This document shows positions 6,607 through 12,441 of a stretch of 12,441 nt of DNA, one piece after another. Every line of letters begins with the position of its first letter. The stretch's first letter is position 1. Source of the DNA: Syntrophaceae bacterium UBA6252 (GTDB lineage: Bacteria; Desulfobacterota; Syntrophia; Syntrophales; UBA6807); the NCBI GenBank assembly GCA_002441265.1, contig DJVQ01000016.1, forward strand, positions 372-12,812. The letters run 5' to 3'. The notes beneath the pieces were generated by a model, which was given only the letters and a program-made list of their open reading frames with translations, did not search any database and was not told where the DNA came from. Made by a program: the position numbers and the translations under genes.

Positions 6607-7656
6607 ATGACGGAATCCGTTCATCCTGAAAAGAGGGGCCCGGCGGCCGGGAGGCCGTCCGCCCTGGAAACGGAACCCCCCTTGCTCATGGACCTGGAGC
6701 GGAACGTGTACCTCGAGGGGGACCGGCTCGTCCTGGTGGACCGCAGACGGCTTCCCGGCGAGATCGTCCGGGTCGTGTGCGAAACGGCGGAGGACGTGGC
6801 CCGCGCCATCGAGGACATGGTGGTCCAGGGGGCCGGAGATATCGCCGTCACCGCGGGGTACGGCCTCTACCTGGCATCGCTGCGCCCCGGGACGGGGGAC
6901 CGGGAGGGCCTCGAACGGGCGGCCCGCCGCCTCAAGGCGACGCGGCCCACGGGGTACCACCTGGCGGCCCTCATGGACCGGATCCTGGAGAGGATCGACG
7001 GGAACCCGGAGGACCCGCCCGCGGTGATCCTCAGTTCCCTGGAGCGGGCGCTTCGGAGGCAGCGGGAAATTTCGATGGAAACGGGAAGGTTCGGGGAAAC
7101 CCTGCTGGCATCGGGGGACACGATCCTGACCCACTGCTTCGCCGGGTCGGGACTGCTCCACATGCTCCGGTTCGCCAGGGAAAAGGGGAAGGACATCCGG
7201 GTCTTCTGCACGGAAACCCGGCCCTACCTCCAGGGGGCGCGGCTGACGGCGTGGTCCGTGAGTTCCCTCGGCCTGGAGACGGTTCTCATCACGGACAACA
7301 TGGCGGCCCACTTCCTGTCCCGCGGGGAGATCGGGAAGGTGTTCACCGCGGCGGACCGGATCGCCCGGGACGGTTCCGTGGCGAACAAGGTGGGAACCCT
7401 CGCCATCGCCATCGCGGCGCACCGTTACGGCGTTCCTTTTTATGTGCTTGGGTACGGGGGGCCGGACCGCCGGACCGAAAAGGGCGCGGACATTCCCATC
7501 GAGGAACGGGATCCCGGAGAGGTGCTCCGGTTTCAGGGAATTCCCATCACCGGGCCGCGCGTGAAGGCCCGTTATCCCGCATTCGACATCACCCCCCCCG
7601 AGCTCGTCACCGCGGTGGTGACCGCTTCGGGGATCCTTCATCGGGAAGGCCGGTGA
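6607..7656 (+). CDS. Divergent MtnA/eIF2B-family sugar-phosphate isomerase (349 aa)
   Basis: The product belongs to the family of methylthioribose-1-phosphate isomerase (MtnA), ribose-1,5-bisphosphate isomerase and eIF2B subunits. MtnA converts the aldose MTR-1-P to MTRu-1-P in methionine salvage. Retained marks are RPTGYHL near 118; THCFAG with Cys177, aligning with the catalytic Cys; ETRPYLQGARLTAW; LITDNMAAHF; ADRIARDG with Asp250, aligning with the catalytic Asp; VANKVGT; and the C-terminal IPIEERDP and PAFDITPPEL. Departures from MtnA are QGAGDIAV (Gln74) where MtnA has RGAPAIG, and a segment after the Cys about seven residues shorter than in MtnA. The substrate may therefore differ. No other methionine-salvage gene is visible. 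ATG 6607 follows a GGGGCGGGAG site. It may be co-transcribed with the redox pair. The family is secure and the exact reaction is not. Confidence 0.85.
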   Translation: MTESVHPEKRGPAAGRPSALETEPPLLMDLERNVYLEGDRLVLVDRRRLPGEIVRVVCETAEDVARAIEDMVVQGAGDIAVTAGYGLYLASLRPGTGDREGLERAARRLKATRPTGYHLAALMDRILERIDGNPEDPPAVILSSLERALRRQREISMETGRFGETLLASGDTILTHCFAGSGLLHMLRFAREKGKDIRVFCTETRPYLQGARLTAWSVSSLGLETVLITDNMAAHFLSRGEIGKVFTAADRIARDGSVANKVGTLAIAIAAHRYGVPFYVLGYGGPDRRTEKGADIPIEERDPGEVLRFQGIPITGPRVKARYPAFDITPPELVTAVVTASGILHREGR

Positions 7657-7684
7657 ACCCGGAAGGGCCGGTTTGCCGTGTTCG

Positions 7685-7894
7685 TCAGGGGAAGGGGGCG
7701 GGGCCGTCGCTTTTCTTCTCGATGAGACGGACCATGGATTCGGGGACGAGGTAGCTCCTGGCCCTGTCCCGGACGTAGATGAGGAGCCAGAAGTCGCCCG
7801 GGGACCTTTCCCCTCTTCGACCGACGATCCTTCCCGAAAACCCTTTCAACGGGTGCCGGGGGGAGTCGATGGCCACGAGGTCTCCCAGTTCCAT
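7685..7894 (-). CDS. Small SH3/KOW-like protein, 69 aa, unknown function
   Basis: This minus-strand gene has an excellent ribosome site, AAGGAGG, 7 nt before ATG 7894-7892. Its 69 residues begin GDLVAIDSPRHPLKGFSGRIVGR, which has the spacing of a KOW or SH3-like beta barrel (a GD-V start, then K-G-x-x-G-x-I-V). It continues with DFWLLIYVRDRARSYLVPESMV, typical of the last strands of such small barrels, and a short charged, Pro-rich tail. Such folds bind nucleic acid or serve as protein adaptors, but no specific role can be assigned. Its stop lies 28 nt from the convergent MtnA-like gene, with no terminator seen between them. Upstream on the same strand sits a terminator (7955-7983) that would insulate it from the dus transcript, so it probably has its own promoter in 7895-7950. 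Confidence 0.75.
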   Translation of the reverse strand: MELGDLVAIDSPRHPLKGFSGRIVGRRGERSPGDFWLLIYVRDRARSYLVPESMVRLIEKKSDGPAPFP

Positions 7895-7954
7895 GGGACA
7901 GCCTCCTTACGGTTCTTTCCCTTCCCTGTATCACAGATGGGCGGGATGACAAAG

Positions 7955-7983
7955 AAAAAAACCCCCGGGATGCGAGCCGGGGG
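7955..7983 (-). terminator. Rho-independent terminator, minus strand
   Basis: Read on the minus strand, CCCCCGG (7983-7977) pairs perfectly with CCGGGGG (7968-7962) around an 8-nt loop and is followed directly by seven T (7961-7955), then CTTTG. This is a textbook intrinsic terminator. The nearest minus-strand gene upstream is dus, which ends at 8577, so the terminator would close the ClC-dus transcript about 600 nt after its last stop codon, after crossing the two opposite-strand small genes. Confidence 0.85.
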
Positions 7984-7998
7984 AAACACCCTCCCTTC

Positions 7999-8027
7999 TT
8001 GACAGGCGGGGGGAACTTTCCTATAGT
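7999..8027 (+). promoter_or_regulatory. Strong sigma-70-type promoter for the small-gene pair
   Basis: TTGACA (7999-8004) is a perfect -35 box. A 17-nt spacer follows, then TATAGT (8022-8027), which matches five of six -10 bases. Transcription would start near 8034, leaving a leader of about 55 nt before the ATG at 8089. This is the best promoter match I see in the window. Confidence 0.85.
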
Positions 8028-8030
8028 TCC
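8012..8030. promoter_or_regulatory. Operator-like inverted repeat over the -10 box
   Basis: GGAACT (8012-8017) and AGTTCC (8025-8030) are perfect inverted copies separated by 7 nt, and the right half-site overlaps the -10 hexamer. A repressor bound here would block the promoter. A dyad of this size can arise by chance, so the call is tentative. Confidence 0.35.
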
Positions 8031-8088
8031 GTAATGGTTGTGGAAAGCTTCGTCTTTCCGACATTTCATCACGATTCAGGGGGCGATT

Positions 8089-8283
8089 ATGGCGGTCATC
8101 AAGGAAGGGGCGATTCCCATCGGAAGGATGCTGTTCATCCCCAAGCAGGGGAACATGACGAAGGACGATCTGGAGATCGAGGCGAGCGGGCAGTACACCC
8201 TCACGGAGATGCCCGACCGGTTCGTCGTCAAGAACGGCGAGTGCTGCCGGAGCATCATGGTCAAGGTGAAGAAGAAGGAATGA
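8089..8283 (+). CDS. Small protein, 64 aa, unknown function
   Basis: I do not recognise this family. ATG 8089 is preceded by AGGGGG at 5 nt spacing and by the strong promoter at 7999-8027. The frame is open a little further upstream, but only from a TTG with no ribosome site. The product is short, mostly alternating hydrophobic and polar (predicted beta), with no membrane segment or signal. It starts MAVIKEGAIPIGRMLFIPK, has an acidic middle (TKDDLEIEASG), a Cys-Cys pair in NGECCRSI (near residue 53), and a lysine-rich end VKVKKKE. The adjacent cysteines might bind metal or form a disulfide, but two alone are not enough to argue for a site. It is followed 19 nt later by the 100-residue gene, so the two form a likely bicistronic unit. 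Confidence 0.72.
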   Translation: MAVIKEGAIPIGRMLFIPKQGNMTKDDLEIEASGQYTLTEMPDRFVVKNGECCRSIMVKVKKKE

Positions 8284-8302
8284 CCGGGAAAGGGAGACTG
8301 TC

Positions 8303-8605
8303 ATGAAAATCGAAATGCCGACCCCTTTTCACGGGAATTTCGTCGTTTCCATCCGGACGGGGGACCGCGAGGAACGGGAACGCTGCCAGAAACTCTTCAT
8401 CCGGGAAATCGACGAGAAGATGGTCCGTGAACTTTATGGGAACGTCCCCGCGGAGGAAGTTCCCACCCACCAGGTCTCCTTTCACGATTTCGGCTGCCGC
8501 AGGGTCGTGGAGGGAAAACTCATCCGGAACGAGAAAAACCGGGTGGCCTTTCTCGTCCAGGGAAAGGAATACGAATTCATGCCTTTCGTTCCCAGGAAGG
8601 CGTGA
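8303..8605 (+). CDS. Small protein, 100 aa, unknown function
   Basis: This is the second gene of the unit at 8089-8605, with ATG 8303 about 7 nt after GGGAG. I do not recognise the family. The protein is soluble and highly charged. An N-terminal strand region (FHGNFVVSIRTGD) is followed by a likely helix rich in Arg and Glu (EERERCQKLFIREIDEKMVRELYG, about residues 23-46), then a beta-rich second half (HQVSFHDFGCRRVVEGKL, NRVAFLVQGKEYEFMPF). There is no signal peptide or membrane segment. The last 29 nt (8577-8605) overlap the 3' end of the convergent dus gene on the other strand. Strong ribosome site, co-orientation and close spacing with the 64-residue gene support a real gene. Confidence 0.72.
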   Translation: MKIEMPTPFHGNFVVSIRTGDREERERCQKLFIREIDEKMVRELYGNVPAEEVPTHQVSFHDFGCRRVVEGKLIRNEKNRVAFLVQGKEYEFMPFVPRKA

Positions 8606-9674
8606 TTTCCGGCGGGTCCTGCGCCTCCACGACGGCGCCGGGCGGTTCGGAGGGGGGCGCCTCGAGGGAGGCCCCGAAGAAACCTTCCATCTCGGCGAGG
8701 AGGGTGTTCCTGTCATCGAGGAGGAACGCCCGCCGCCGGAACGCCGCTCCGCCGTGAAGTCCCCGGCTGTACCAGGCGAGATGTTTCCGGAAGTTCCGGA
8801 TTCCCCTCTTTTCCCCATAAAAGGCCAGGGTTTTTTCGAAGTGATCGAGGAGCACGGGAAGCCTTTCCGGGCCGGCGGGGGGCGGGGCGTGCCTCCCCGT
8901 TTCCAGGTGTTCCCGGATTCTTGCGAAAATCCAGGGGTTGCCGAGGGCCCCCCGGCCGATCATGACGGCGTCGCACCCCGTTTTCGAAAACATTCTTTCC
9001 GCGTCCGCGGGACCCAGGATGTCGCCGCTCCCGATGACGGGAATGGAGAGGTTCGCCTTCAGTTCCCCGATGTCTTCCCAGGCGGCGGCGCCGGCAAACC
9101 CCTGGTCCGCCGTCCGCGGGTGAAGGGTGACGGCATCGACGCCGGAGGATTCGGCGATCCGTCCGATCTCCAGGTGGTTTTTCGCAAGGCGGCTCCATCC
9201 CGATCGGATCTTGACGGTGAGCGGCAGCGGCGTCGCCCCCCGGAGGGCTTCCAGGATCCGGGCCGCCCCGGCGGGATCCTTCAGGATGGCGGCGCCGGAC
9301 CCCGACTTGAGCACCTTTCGGGCGGGGCATCCCATGTTGAAATCGATGAGCGCGGCGTCGATCTCCCCGGTCACGCGCCGGACCGCTTCCCGGAGGATCT
9401 CCGGCTTCGAACCGAAGAGCTGGACGCCCAGGGGGCGGTCTTCGCCGTTCGTCGCGATGTACCGCATGCTGCCGCCGTCCCTGACGATCAGCCCGCTTGC
9501 GCTCACCATCTCCGTGAAGGCCAGGACGCACCCCATGGGCCGCGTCACGGTCCGGAAGGGGAGATCGGTGATCCCCGCCAGCGGGGCGAGGAAGAGGTTG
9601 CCCGGGAGAAGCAGCGCGCCGATCCGGATGGGCCGGAGGAAAGGGCTCCCGGGAGGGCGTTCGTTCGGGATCAT
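8577..9674 (-). CDS. dusB: tRNA-dihydrouridine synthase, DusB type (365 aa)
   Basis: Dus enzymes are FMN-dependent and reduce specific uridines in the tRNA D-loop to dihydrouridine using NADPH. The TIM-barrel marks are all present: LAPLAGITDLPFR (29-41, FMN binding), TEMVSASGL, VQLFGS, DFNMGCPARK (111-120) with catalytic Cys116, LTVKIRSGW (152-160), TLHPRT (183-188), PVIGSGDI (212-219), and IGRGALGNPWIF (239-250, FMN phosphate). MGCPARKVLKSGSGAAIL fits the bacterial DusB branch better than DusA or DusC, though the branch call is by eye. The chain is longer than usual because of a Pro- and Glu-rich tail of about 30 residues (EAPPSEPPGAVVEAQDPP). The ATG overlaps the stop of the ClC gene by 4 bp, so the two are probably co-translated. 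The 3' end overlaps the convergent 100-residue gene by 29 nt. Confidence 0.95.
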   Translation of the reverse strand: MIPNERPPGSPFLRPIRIGALLLPGNLFLAPLAGITDLPFRTVTRPMGCVLAFTEMVSASGLIVRDGGSMRYIATNGEDRPLGVQLFGSKPEILREAVRRVTGEIDAALIDFNMGCPARKVLKSGSGAAILKDPAGAARILEALRGATPLPLTVKIRSGWSRLAKNHLEIGRIAESSGVDAVTLHPRTADQGFAGAAAWEDIGELKANLSIPVIGSGDILGPADAERMFSKTGCDAVMIGRGALGNPWIFARIREHLETGRHAPPPAGPERLPVLLDHFEKTLAFYGEKRGIRNFRKHLAWYSRGLHGGAAFRRRAFLLDDRNTLLAEMEGFFGASLEAPPSEPPGAVVEAQDPPEITPSWERKA

Positions 9675-11440
9675 TTCCTTTTTTCCATTCCTTCCGCCAG
9701 GGACCGGTCCACGAGCGCCTTGTTGTAGGCGGACAGGATGTCTCTACGGGACAGGATGCCGACGATTTTCCGCGGGTTGCCTTCCGCCACCACGGGAAGC
9801 TGCTCGATGTTCCGGAAGCCGATTTTCCGGAGGGCCCGGTCCAGGTTTTCCCCTTCCGTCACGGTGATGACCCCGGGGACGGCGATGTCCCCGGCGACGA
9901 CGAGATTTTCAAGACCCTCCTCGAACAGGATCTCCTTGAAGTCCTGGAAGGTGACGATCCCTGACAGAAGCCCCTGCCGGTCCACCACGGGGAAGCTGGA
10001 GTACCTGCCTTCCAGGGTGAACCGGACCAGGTCCGGGAGCGGCAGGTCCTCCGGGACGGTGACCACGTCCTTCGTCATGGCGTCCCGCACGAACAGGGAG
10101 CGCAGGACGTTCACCTCGCGGCCCGCACGGATGTCCACGCCCCGGCGGATGAGCTTGAGGGTGTAGATGGATTCGCGCCGGATCTGGCCCGAGAGGACGG
10201 CGGCGATGATGCACGAAAGCATGAGGGGAAGGATGATCTTGTAGGATCCCGTCATCTCGAACAGGATGATGATGCCGTTGATGGGCCCGTGGGTGGCCGC
10301 CGCGAGGACCGCCCCCATGCCCACCAGGCTGTAGGCCCCCGAGGTCGCCGTCACGCCCGGGAACAGGAAATGGGCGATGCAGCCGAAGGCGCCGCCGGTC
10401 ATGGCGCCGATGAACAGGGAAGGGGCGAAGACGCCGCCCGACCCGCCGGAACCGATCGTGACGGACGTGGCGAAGATCTTGAGGAAAATGAGCGACAGAA
10501 GCAGGACGAAGGCCATGTTTCCCCTGATGGCCAGTTCGATCGCGTCGTACCCCACCCCGAAGACATGGGGGATGAAGATCCCGACGACCCCCATCACGAG
10601 GCCGCCGATGGACGCCTTGACGTAGTCCGGGATGGGAATGGCGCGGAACAGGTCCTCCGCCTTGTACAGGCACGTGGTGAACCCGGCCCCGACGAACCCC
10701 GCCAGGATGCCCAGGAGAATGTACAGGGGGATTTCGTAAAGGCTGACAAGGGAATACTCGGGCACGACGAAGGCGGGGAAGTTGCCCAGGTAGGCCCGGG
10801 AAACGACGGTGGCCATGACGGAGGAGACGACGATGGGGCTGAAGGTTGCGATTCCGAATTCCCCGAGGATGATCTCCATGGCGAACATGACCCCGGCGAT
10901 GGGGGCATTGAACGTGGCGGCGATTCCCGCGGCGGCCCCGCATCCCACAAGGGTCCGCATCCGGTCGGCGGAGACCCGGAGGACCTGTCCGAAGACCGAC
11001 CCGATGGCCGACCCGATCTGGACGATGGGACCTTCCCGTCCCACCGAACCTCCCGAGGCGATGCAAACGGCCGAGACCAGGGCCTTGACGACGACCACCC
11101 GCTTGCGGATGAACCCGCCCCGGAGGGCCACCGCCTCCATGACCTCCGGAACGCCGTGGCCCTTCGCTTCCCGGGCGAAGAACCAGACCACGGGGCCCAC
11201 GATCGCCCCGCCGATGATGGGGGGCACGAGCTTGCAGTACCAGGGAAGGCCGAGAAGATGGTCCAGAAAGGTTCCCGGCCCCGAGCCGAAGAAAAGATTC
11301 TGGAAAAAACCGATGAGCCATCGGAACACGACGGCCCCGTACCCCCCAAGCAATCCCACCGCGACCGCCATGACGATCATGACGGCGTTTTCGTTCAACC
11401 GGAAGGGACGGGAAAGGGGTGTGTCGTTTTTTTCCATCAT
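9671..11440 (-). CDS. ClC-family anion channel/transporter with two C-terminal CBS domains (589 aa)
   Basis: This is an integral inner-membrane protein of the ClC family, which forms homodimers and moves chloride or related anions, as channel or as anion/proton exchanger. Selectivity-filter segments are seen in order: GHGVPEV (94-100), GREGP (134-138) with gating Glu136, and GGVFAPSLFIG (335-345), then a Tyr in SIYTLKL (about 426) near the position of the filter tyrosine. The membrane domain spans about 18-420. Two CBS domains follow (about 450-505 and 516-573), which usually sense adenine nucleotides. Differences from E. coli ClC are His95 in place of the filter Ser, and Ile190 where the internal proton Glu would align (FAMEIIL, 186-192), so coupling is uncertain. 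The start may be either of two adjacent ATG codons. The gene precedes dus with a 4-bp overlap and follows the GlmU-like gene by 60 nt. Confidence 0.94.
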   Translation of the reverse strand: MMEKNDTPLSRPFRLNENAVMIVMAVAVGLLGGYGAVVFRWLIGFFQNLFFGSGPGTFLDHLLGLPWYCKLVPPIIGGAIVGPVVWFFAREAKGHGVPEVMEAVALRGGFIRKRVVVVKALVSAVCIASGGSVGREGPIVQIGSAIGSVFGQVLRVSADRMRTLVGCGAAAGIAATFNAPIAGVMFAMEIILGEFGIATFSPIVVSSVMATVVSRAYLGNFPAFVVPEYSLVSLYEIPLYILLGILAGFVGAGFTTCLYKAEDLFRAIPIPDYVKASIGGLVMGVVGIFIPHVFGVGYDAIELAIRGNMAFVLLLSLIFLKIFATSVTIGSGGSGGVFAPSLFIGAMTGGAFGCIAHFLFPGVTATSGAYSLVGMGAVLAAATHGPINGIIILFEMTGSYKIILPLMLSCIIAAVLSGQIRRESIYTLKLIRRGVDIRAGREVNVLRSLFVRDAMTKDVVTVPEDLPLPDLVRFTLEGRYSSFPVVDRQGLLSGIVTFQDFKEILFEEGLENLVVAGDIAVPGVITVTEGENLDRALRKIGFRNIEQLPVVAEGNPRKIVGILSRRDILSAYNKALVDRSLAEGMEKRK

Positions 11441-11500
11441 GTCACTTGGCCTTTCGCTTTTTGAAATGCCGTGCGGTGCCGTCGGCGGGTGAAAGGGGGC

Positions 11501-12307
11501 TCAAGGCGGGGAACCCGCGTCCGCCGGACCGGTCCCCCTGAGGCGCAACGTCTTTTCGGCGTCCCGGAGTTCCTCGGGCGTGTTGATCCCGAGAACCTCC
11601 CGCGGGTCCCCGGCGGCGAGGGCAGCCGTCGCCGCTCCCCGTTCCCGGGCGATCCGGAAGATGTCGGTGAGGTAGTATTCCTTCTGGGCGTTCCGGTCGG
11701 TGAGCCGGGAGACGGCGTCGAACAGGAACGGGCAGTCGGCGAGATAGATGCCCGAGTTGATTTCCTTCACCGCCTTCTCCTCTTCCGTGGCGTCCCGTTC
11801 CTCGACGATCCGGAGCACGGCCCCTTCGGGGGACCGGATCACCCGGCCGTACCGGCCGGGGTCCTCGAGGCGGGCGGTGAGGACGGTGACGGCGGCCCCG
11901 CTTTGCCGGTGGACGGAAACGAGTTCGTTCAGTGTTTCCATCCGAAGCAGGGGAACGTCACCGCAGAGGATCAGGACATCCCCCGGGAACCGTGCAAGGA
12001 CCTCCCGTGCCTGGGCGACGGCATGGCCCGTTCCGAGCTGTTCCCGCTGCTCGACGAAGGTGACGTCGCCTCCCGGGACGACCTCCCGGACCTTTTCCGC
12101 CTGGTGGCCGACGACCAGGACGATGGGGGCCGCGGAAAGGGCCCTCGCAAGGTCCACGGAAAAACGGACCATGGGCCGGCCGTCGAGGGCGTGAAGCACC
12201 TTCGCCAGGGGGGAGCGCATGCGGGTCCCCTTGCCCGCGGCGAGGACGAGGGCCGCCATGGGGCGCGCCGGCGTGGAAACCGCATCGGATGCAGGGGTTG
12301 TTTTCAT
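11501..12307 (-). CDS. GlmU-type N-acetylglucosamine-1-phosphate uridyltransferase, stand-alone domain (268 aa)
   Basis: The product matches the N-terminal pyrophosphorylase domain of GlmU, which makes UDP-GlcNAc from GlcNAc-1-P and UTP. Marks in order are LAAGKGTRM (22-30) and SPLAKVLH (32-39) for nucleotide binding, EQREQLGTGHAV (86-97), CGDVPLL (115-121) with the metal-binding Asp, GRYGRV (151-156), EINSGIY (182-188), EYYLTDI (210-216) and GINTPEEL (240-247). The protein ends at residue 268, so the left-handed beta-helix acetyltransferase half of the usual ~456-residue GlmU is absent. The stop is clean, with no sign of a broken downstream half. It could pair with a separate acetyltransferase or use another sugar-1-phosphate. 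A 16-residue extension precedes the first strand. ATG 12307 has GGAGTG about 10 nt upstream, while the internal Met17 has no ribosome site. Confidence 0.9.
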   Translation of the reverse strand: MKTTPASDAVSTPARPMAALVLAAGKGTRMRSPLAKVLHALDGRPMVRFSVDLARALSAAPIVLVVGHQAEKVREVVPGGDVTFVEQREQLGTGHAVAQAREVLARFPGDVLILCGDVPLLRMETLNELVSVHRQSGAAVTVLTARLEDPGRYGRVIRSPEGAVLRIVEERDATEEEKAVKEINSGIYLADCPFLFDAVSRLTDRNAQKEYYLTDIFRIARERGAATAALAAGDPREVLGINTPEELRDAEKTLRLRGTGPADAGSPP

Positions 12308-12400
12308 GGTTCGTCACACTCCGACAAATTCACAAAAAAGTCAAAAAAATCTTTTTCCAACGGCGGGATGAACACGGCTCCGCGGACGGGATGGGAAACG
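12308..12400. other. AT-rich leader region of the GlmU-like gene
   Basis: This stretch is upstream of the minus-strand GlmU-like gene and holds no gene I can support. Its first 50 bases are unusually A/T-rich for this window, with T-runs on the minus strand and TTGACT (12344-12339) resembling a -35 box, but no matching -10 is found 16-18 nt further on. It probably contains the promoter of the minus-strand unit. Confidence 0.35.
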
Positions 12401-12441
12401 TTTGCGAAACCGTCAGCCTTTGACGGCTTCGTAAAAAGCCC
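12401..12441. repeat. Imperfect inverted repeat, possible dispersed repeat element (cut by window end)
   Basis: CCGTCA (12410-12415) and TGACGG (12421-12426) form a perfect stem around GCCTT. Across one mismatch the stem continues with CGAA (12405-12408) and TTCG (12428-12431), then TTTG with TAAA through one G-T pair, giving an imperfect arm of about 15 bases. No T-run follows on either strand, so it is not a simple terminator. The string GACGGCTTCGTAAAAAGCC resembles short dispersed repeats that I recall from deltaproteobacterial genomes. That link is from memory and unverified. The element may continue beyond the window. Confidence 0.5.

Noticed and set aside
6238..7641. Minus-strand open frame of about 467 codons opposite the MtnA-like gene
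   Set aside because: Low-complexity His/Arg/Pro translation with no motif; the opposite strand has strong family motifs.
7657..7684. Possible terminator between the MtnA-like gene and the convergent 69-residue gene (CCGG-N5-CCGG)
   Set aside because: The stem is only four bases and no T-run follows on either strand.
8089..8605. Toxin-antitoxin reading of the two small genes
   Set aside because: Neither protein shows a known toxin or DNA-binding antitoxin pattern that I recognise, and sizes and spacing alone are not evidence.
8427..9728. Plus-strand open frame opposite dus
   Set aside because: Translation is Gly/Arg/Pro-rich without a domain, and the DusB motifs on the minus strand explain the sequence.
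10289..11464. Plus-strand open frame opposite the ClC gene
   Set aside because: Asp/Gly/His-rich shadow of the membrane-protein gene; no ribosome site or recognisable domain.

Overview
This is a GC-rich, almost fully coding chromosomal segment from what looks like a Gram-negative bacterium. The division and cell-wall genes, exported thioredoxin-fold proteins and a FtsZ tail ending in IPTFLRKQAD fit a proteobacterial or Desulfobacterota (deltaproteobacterial)-type lineage. A hairpin-forming sequence at the right edge resembles dispersed repeats I associate with that group. The lineage call is an inference and is only moderately secure. No phage, transposase, CRISPR array, tRNA or rRNA is visible.

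Layout. (1) Positions 1-5012, plus strand: the end of the division and cell wall (dcw) cluster, murC (5'-truncated), murB, ftsQ, ftsA, ftsZ. The genes are tightly packed, with ATGA- or GTGA-type overlaps early on. No ddl gene lies between murB and ftsQ. (2) 5016-5207, minus strand: a small two-helix membrane protein converging on ftsZ; a possible ftsZ-side terminator lies beyond it at 5223-5267. (3) 5361-7656, plus strand: an exported thioredoxin-fold protein with a CPHC site, an exported peroxiredoxin with a single cysteine (4-bp overlap), and a divergent MtnA/eIF2B-type sugar-phosphate isomerase. (4) 7685-8605: a 69-residue SH3/KOW-like small protein on the minus strand, a minus-strand rho-independent terminator, then a very good sigma-70 promoter driving two small unknown genes (64 and 100 residues) on the plus strand. 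(5) 8577-12307, minus strand: stand-alone GlmU-type nucleotidyltransferase, ClC anion transporter with two CBS domains, and DusB-type tRNA dihydrouridine synthase. The ClC and dus genes overlap by 4 bp, and dus overlaps the 100-residue gene tail to tail. (6) 12308-12441: an AT-rich leader and an inverted repeat cut by the window edge.

How the genes work together. MurC and MurB build the UDP-MurNAc-peptide precursor. The GlmU-like enzyme would supply UDP-GlcNAc, the substrate at the start of that pathway. FtsQ, FtsA and FtsZ form and anchor the divisome. The two exported redox proteins plausibly act as a reductant/peroxidase pair in the periplasm. The remaining genes appear to be housekeeping (tRNA modification, ion transport, salvage-type isomerase) or are unknown.

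Most of the window is ordinary. The items most worth a second look are the CPHC/one-Cys peroxiredoxin pair, the divergent MtnA-like enzyme, the duplicated PTFLRK motif in the FtsZ tail, and the small two-gene unit at 7999-8605 with its promoter and operator-like dyad.
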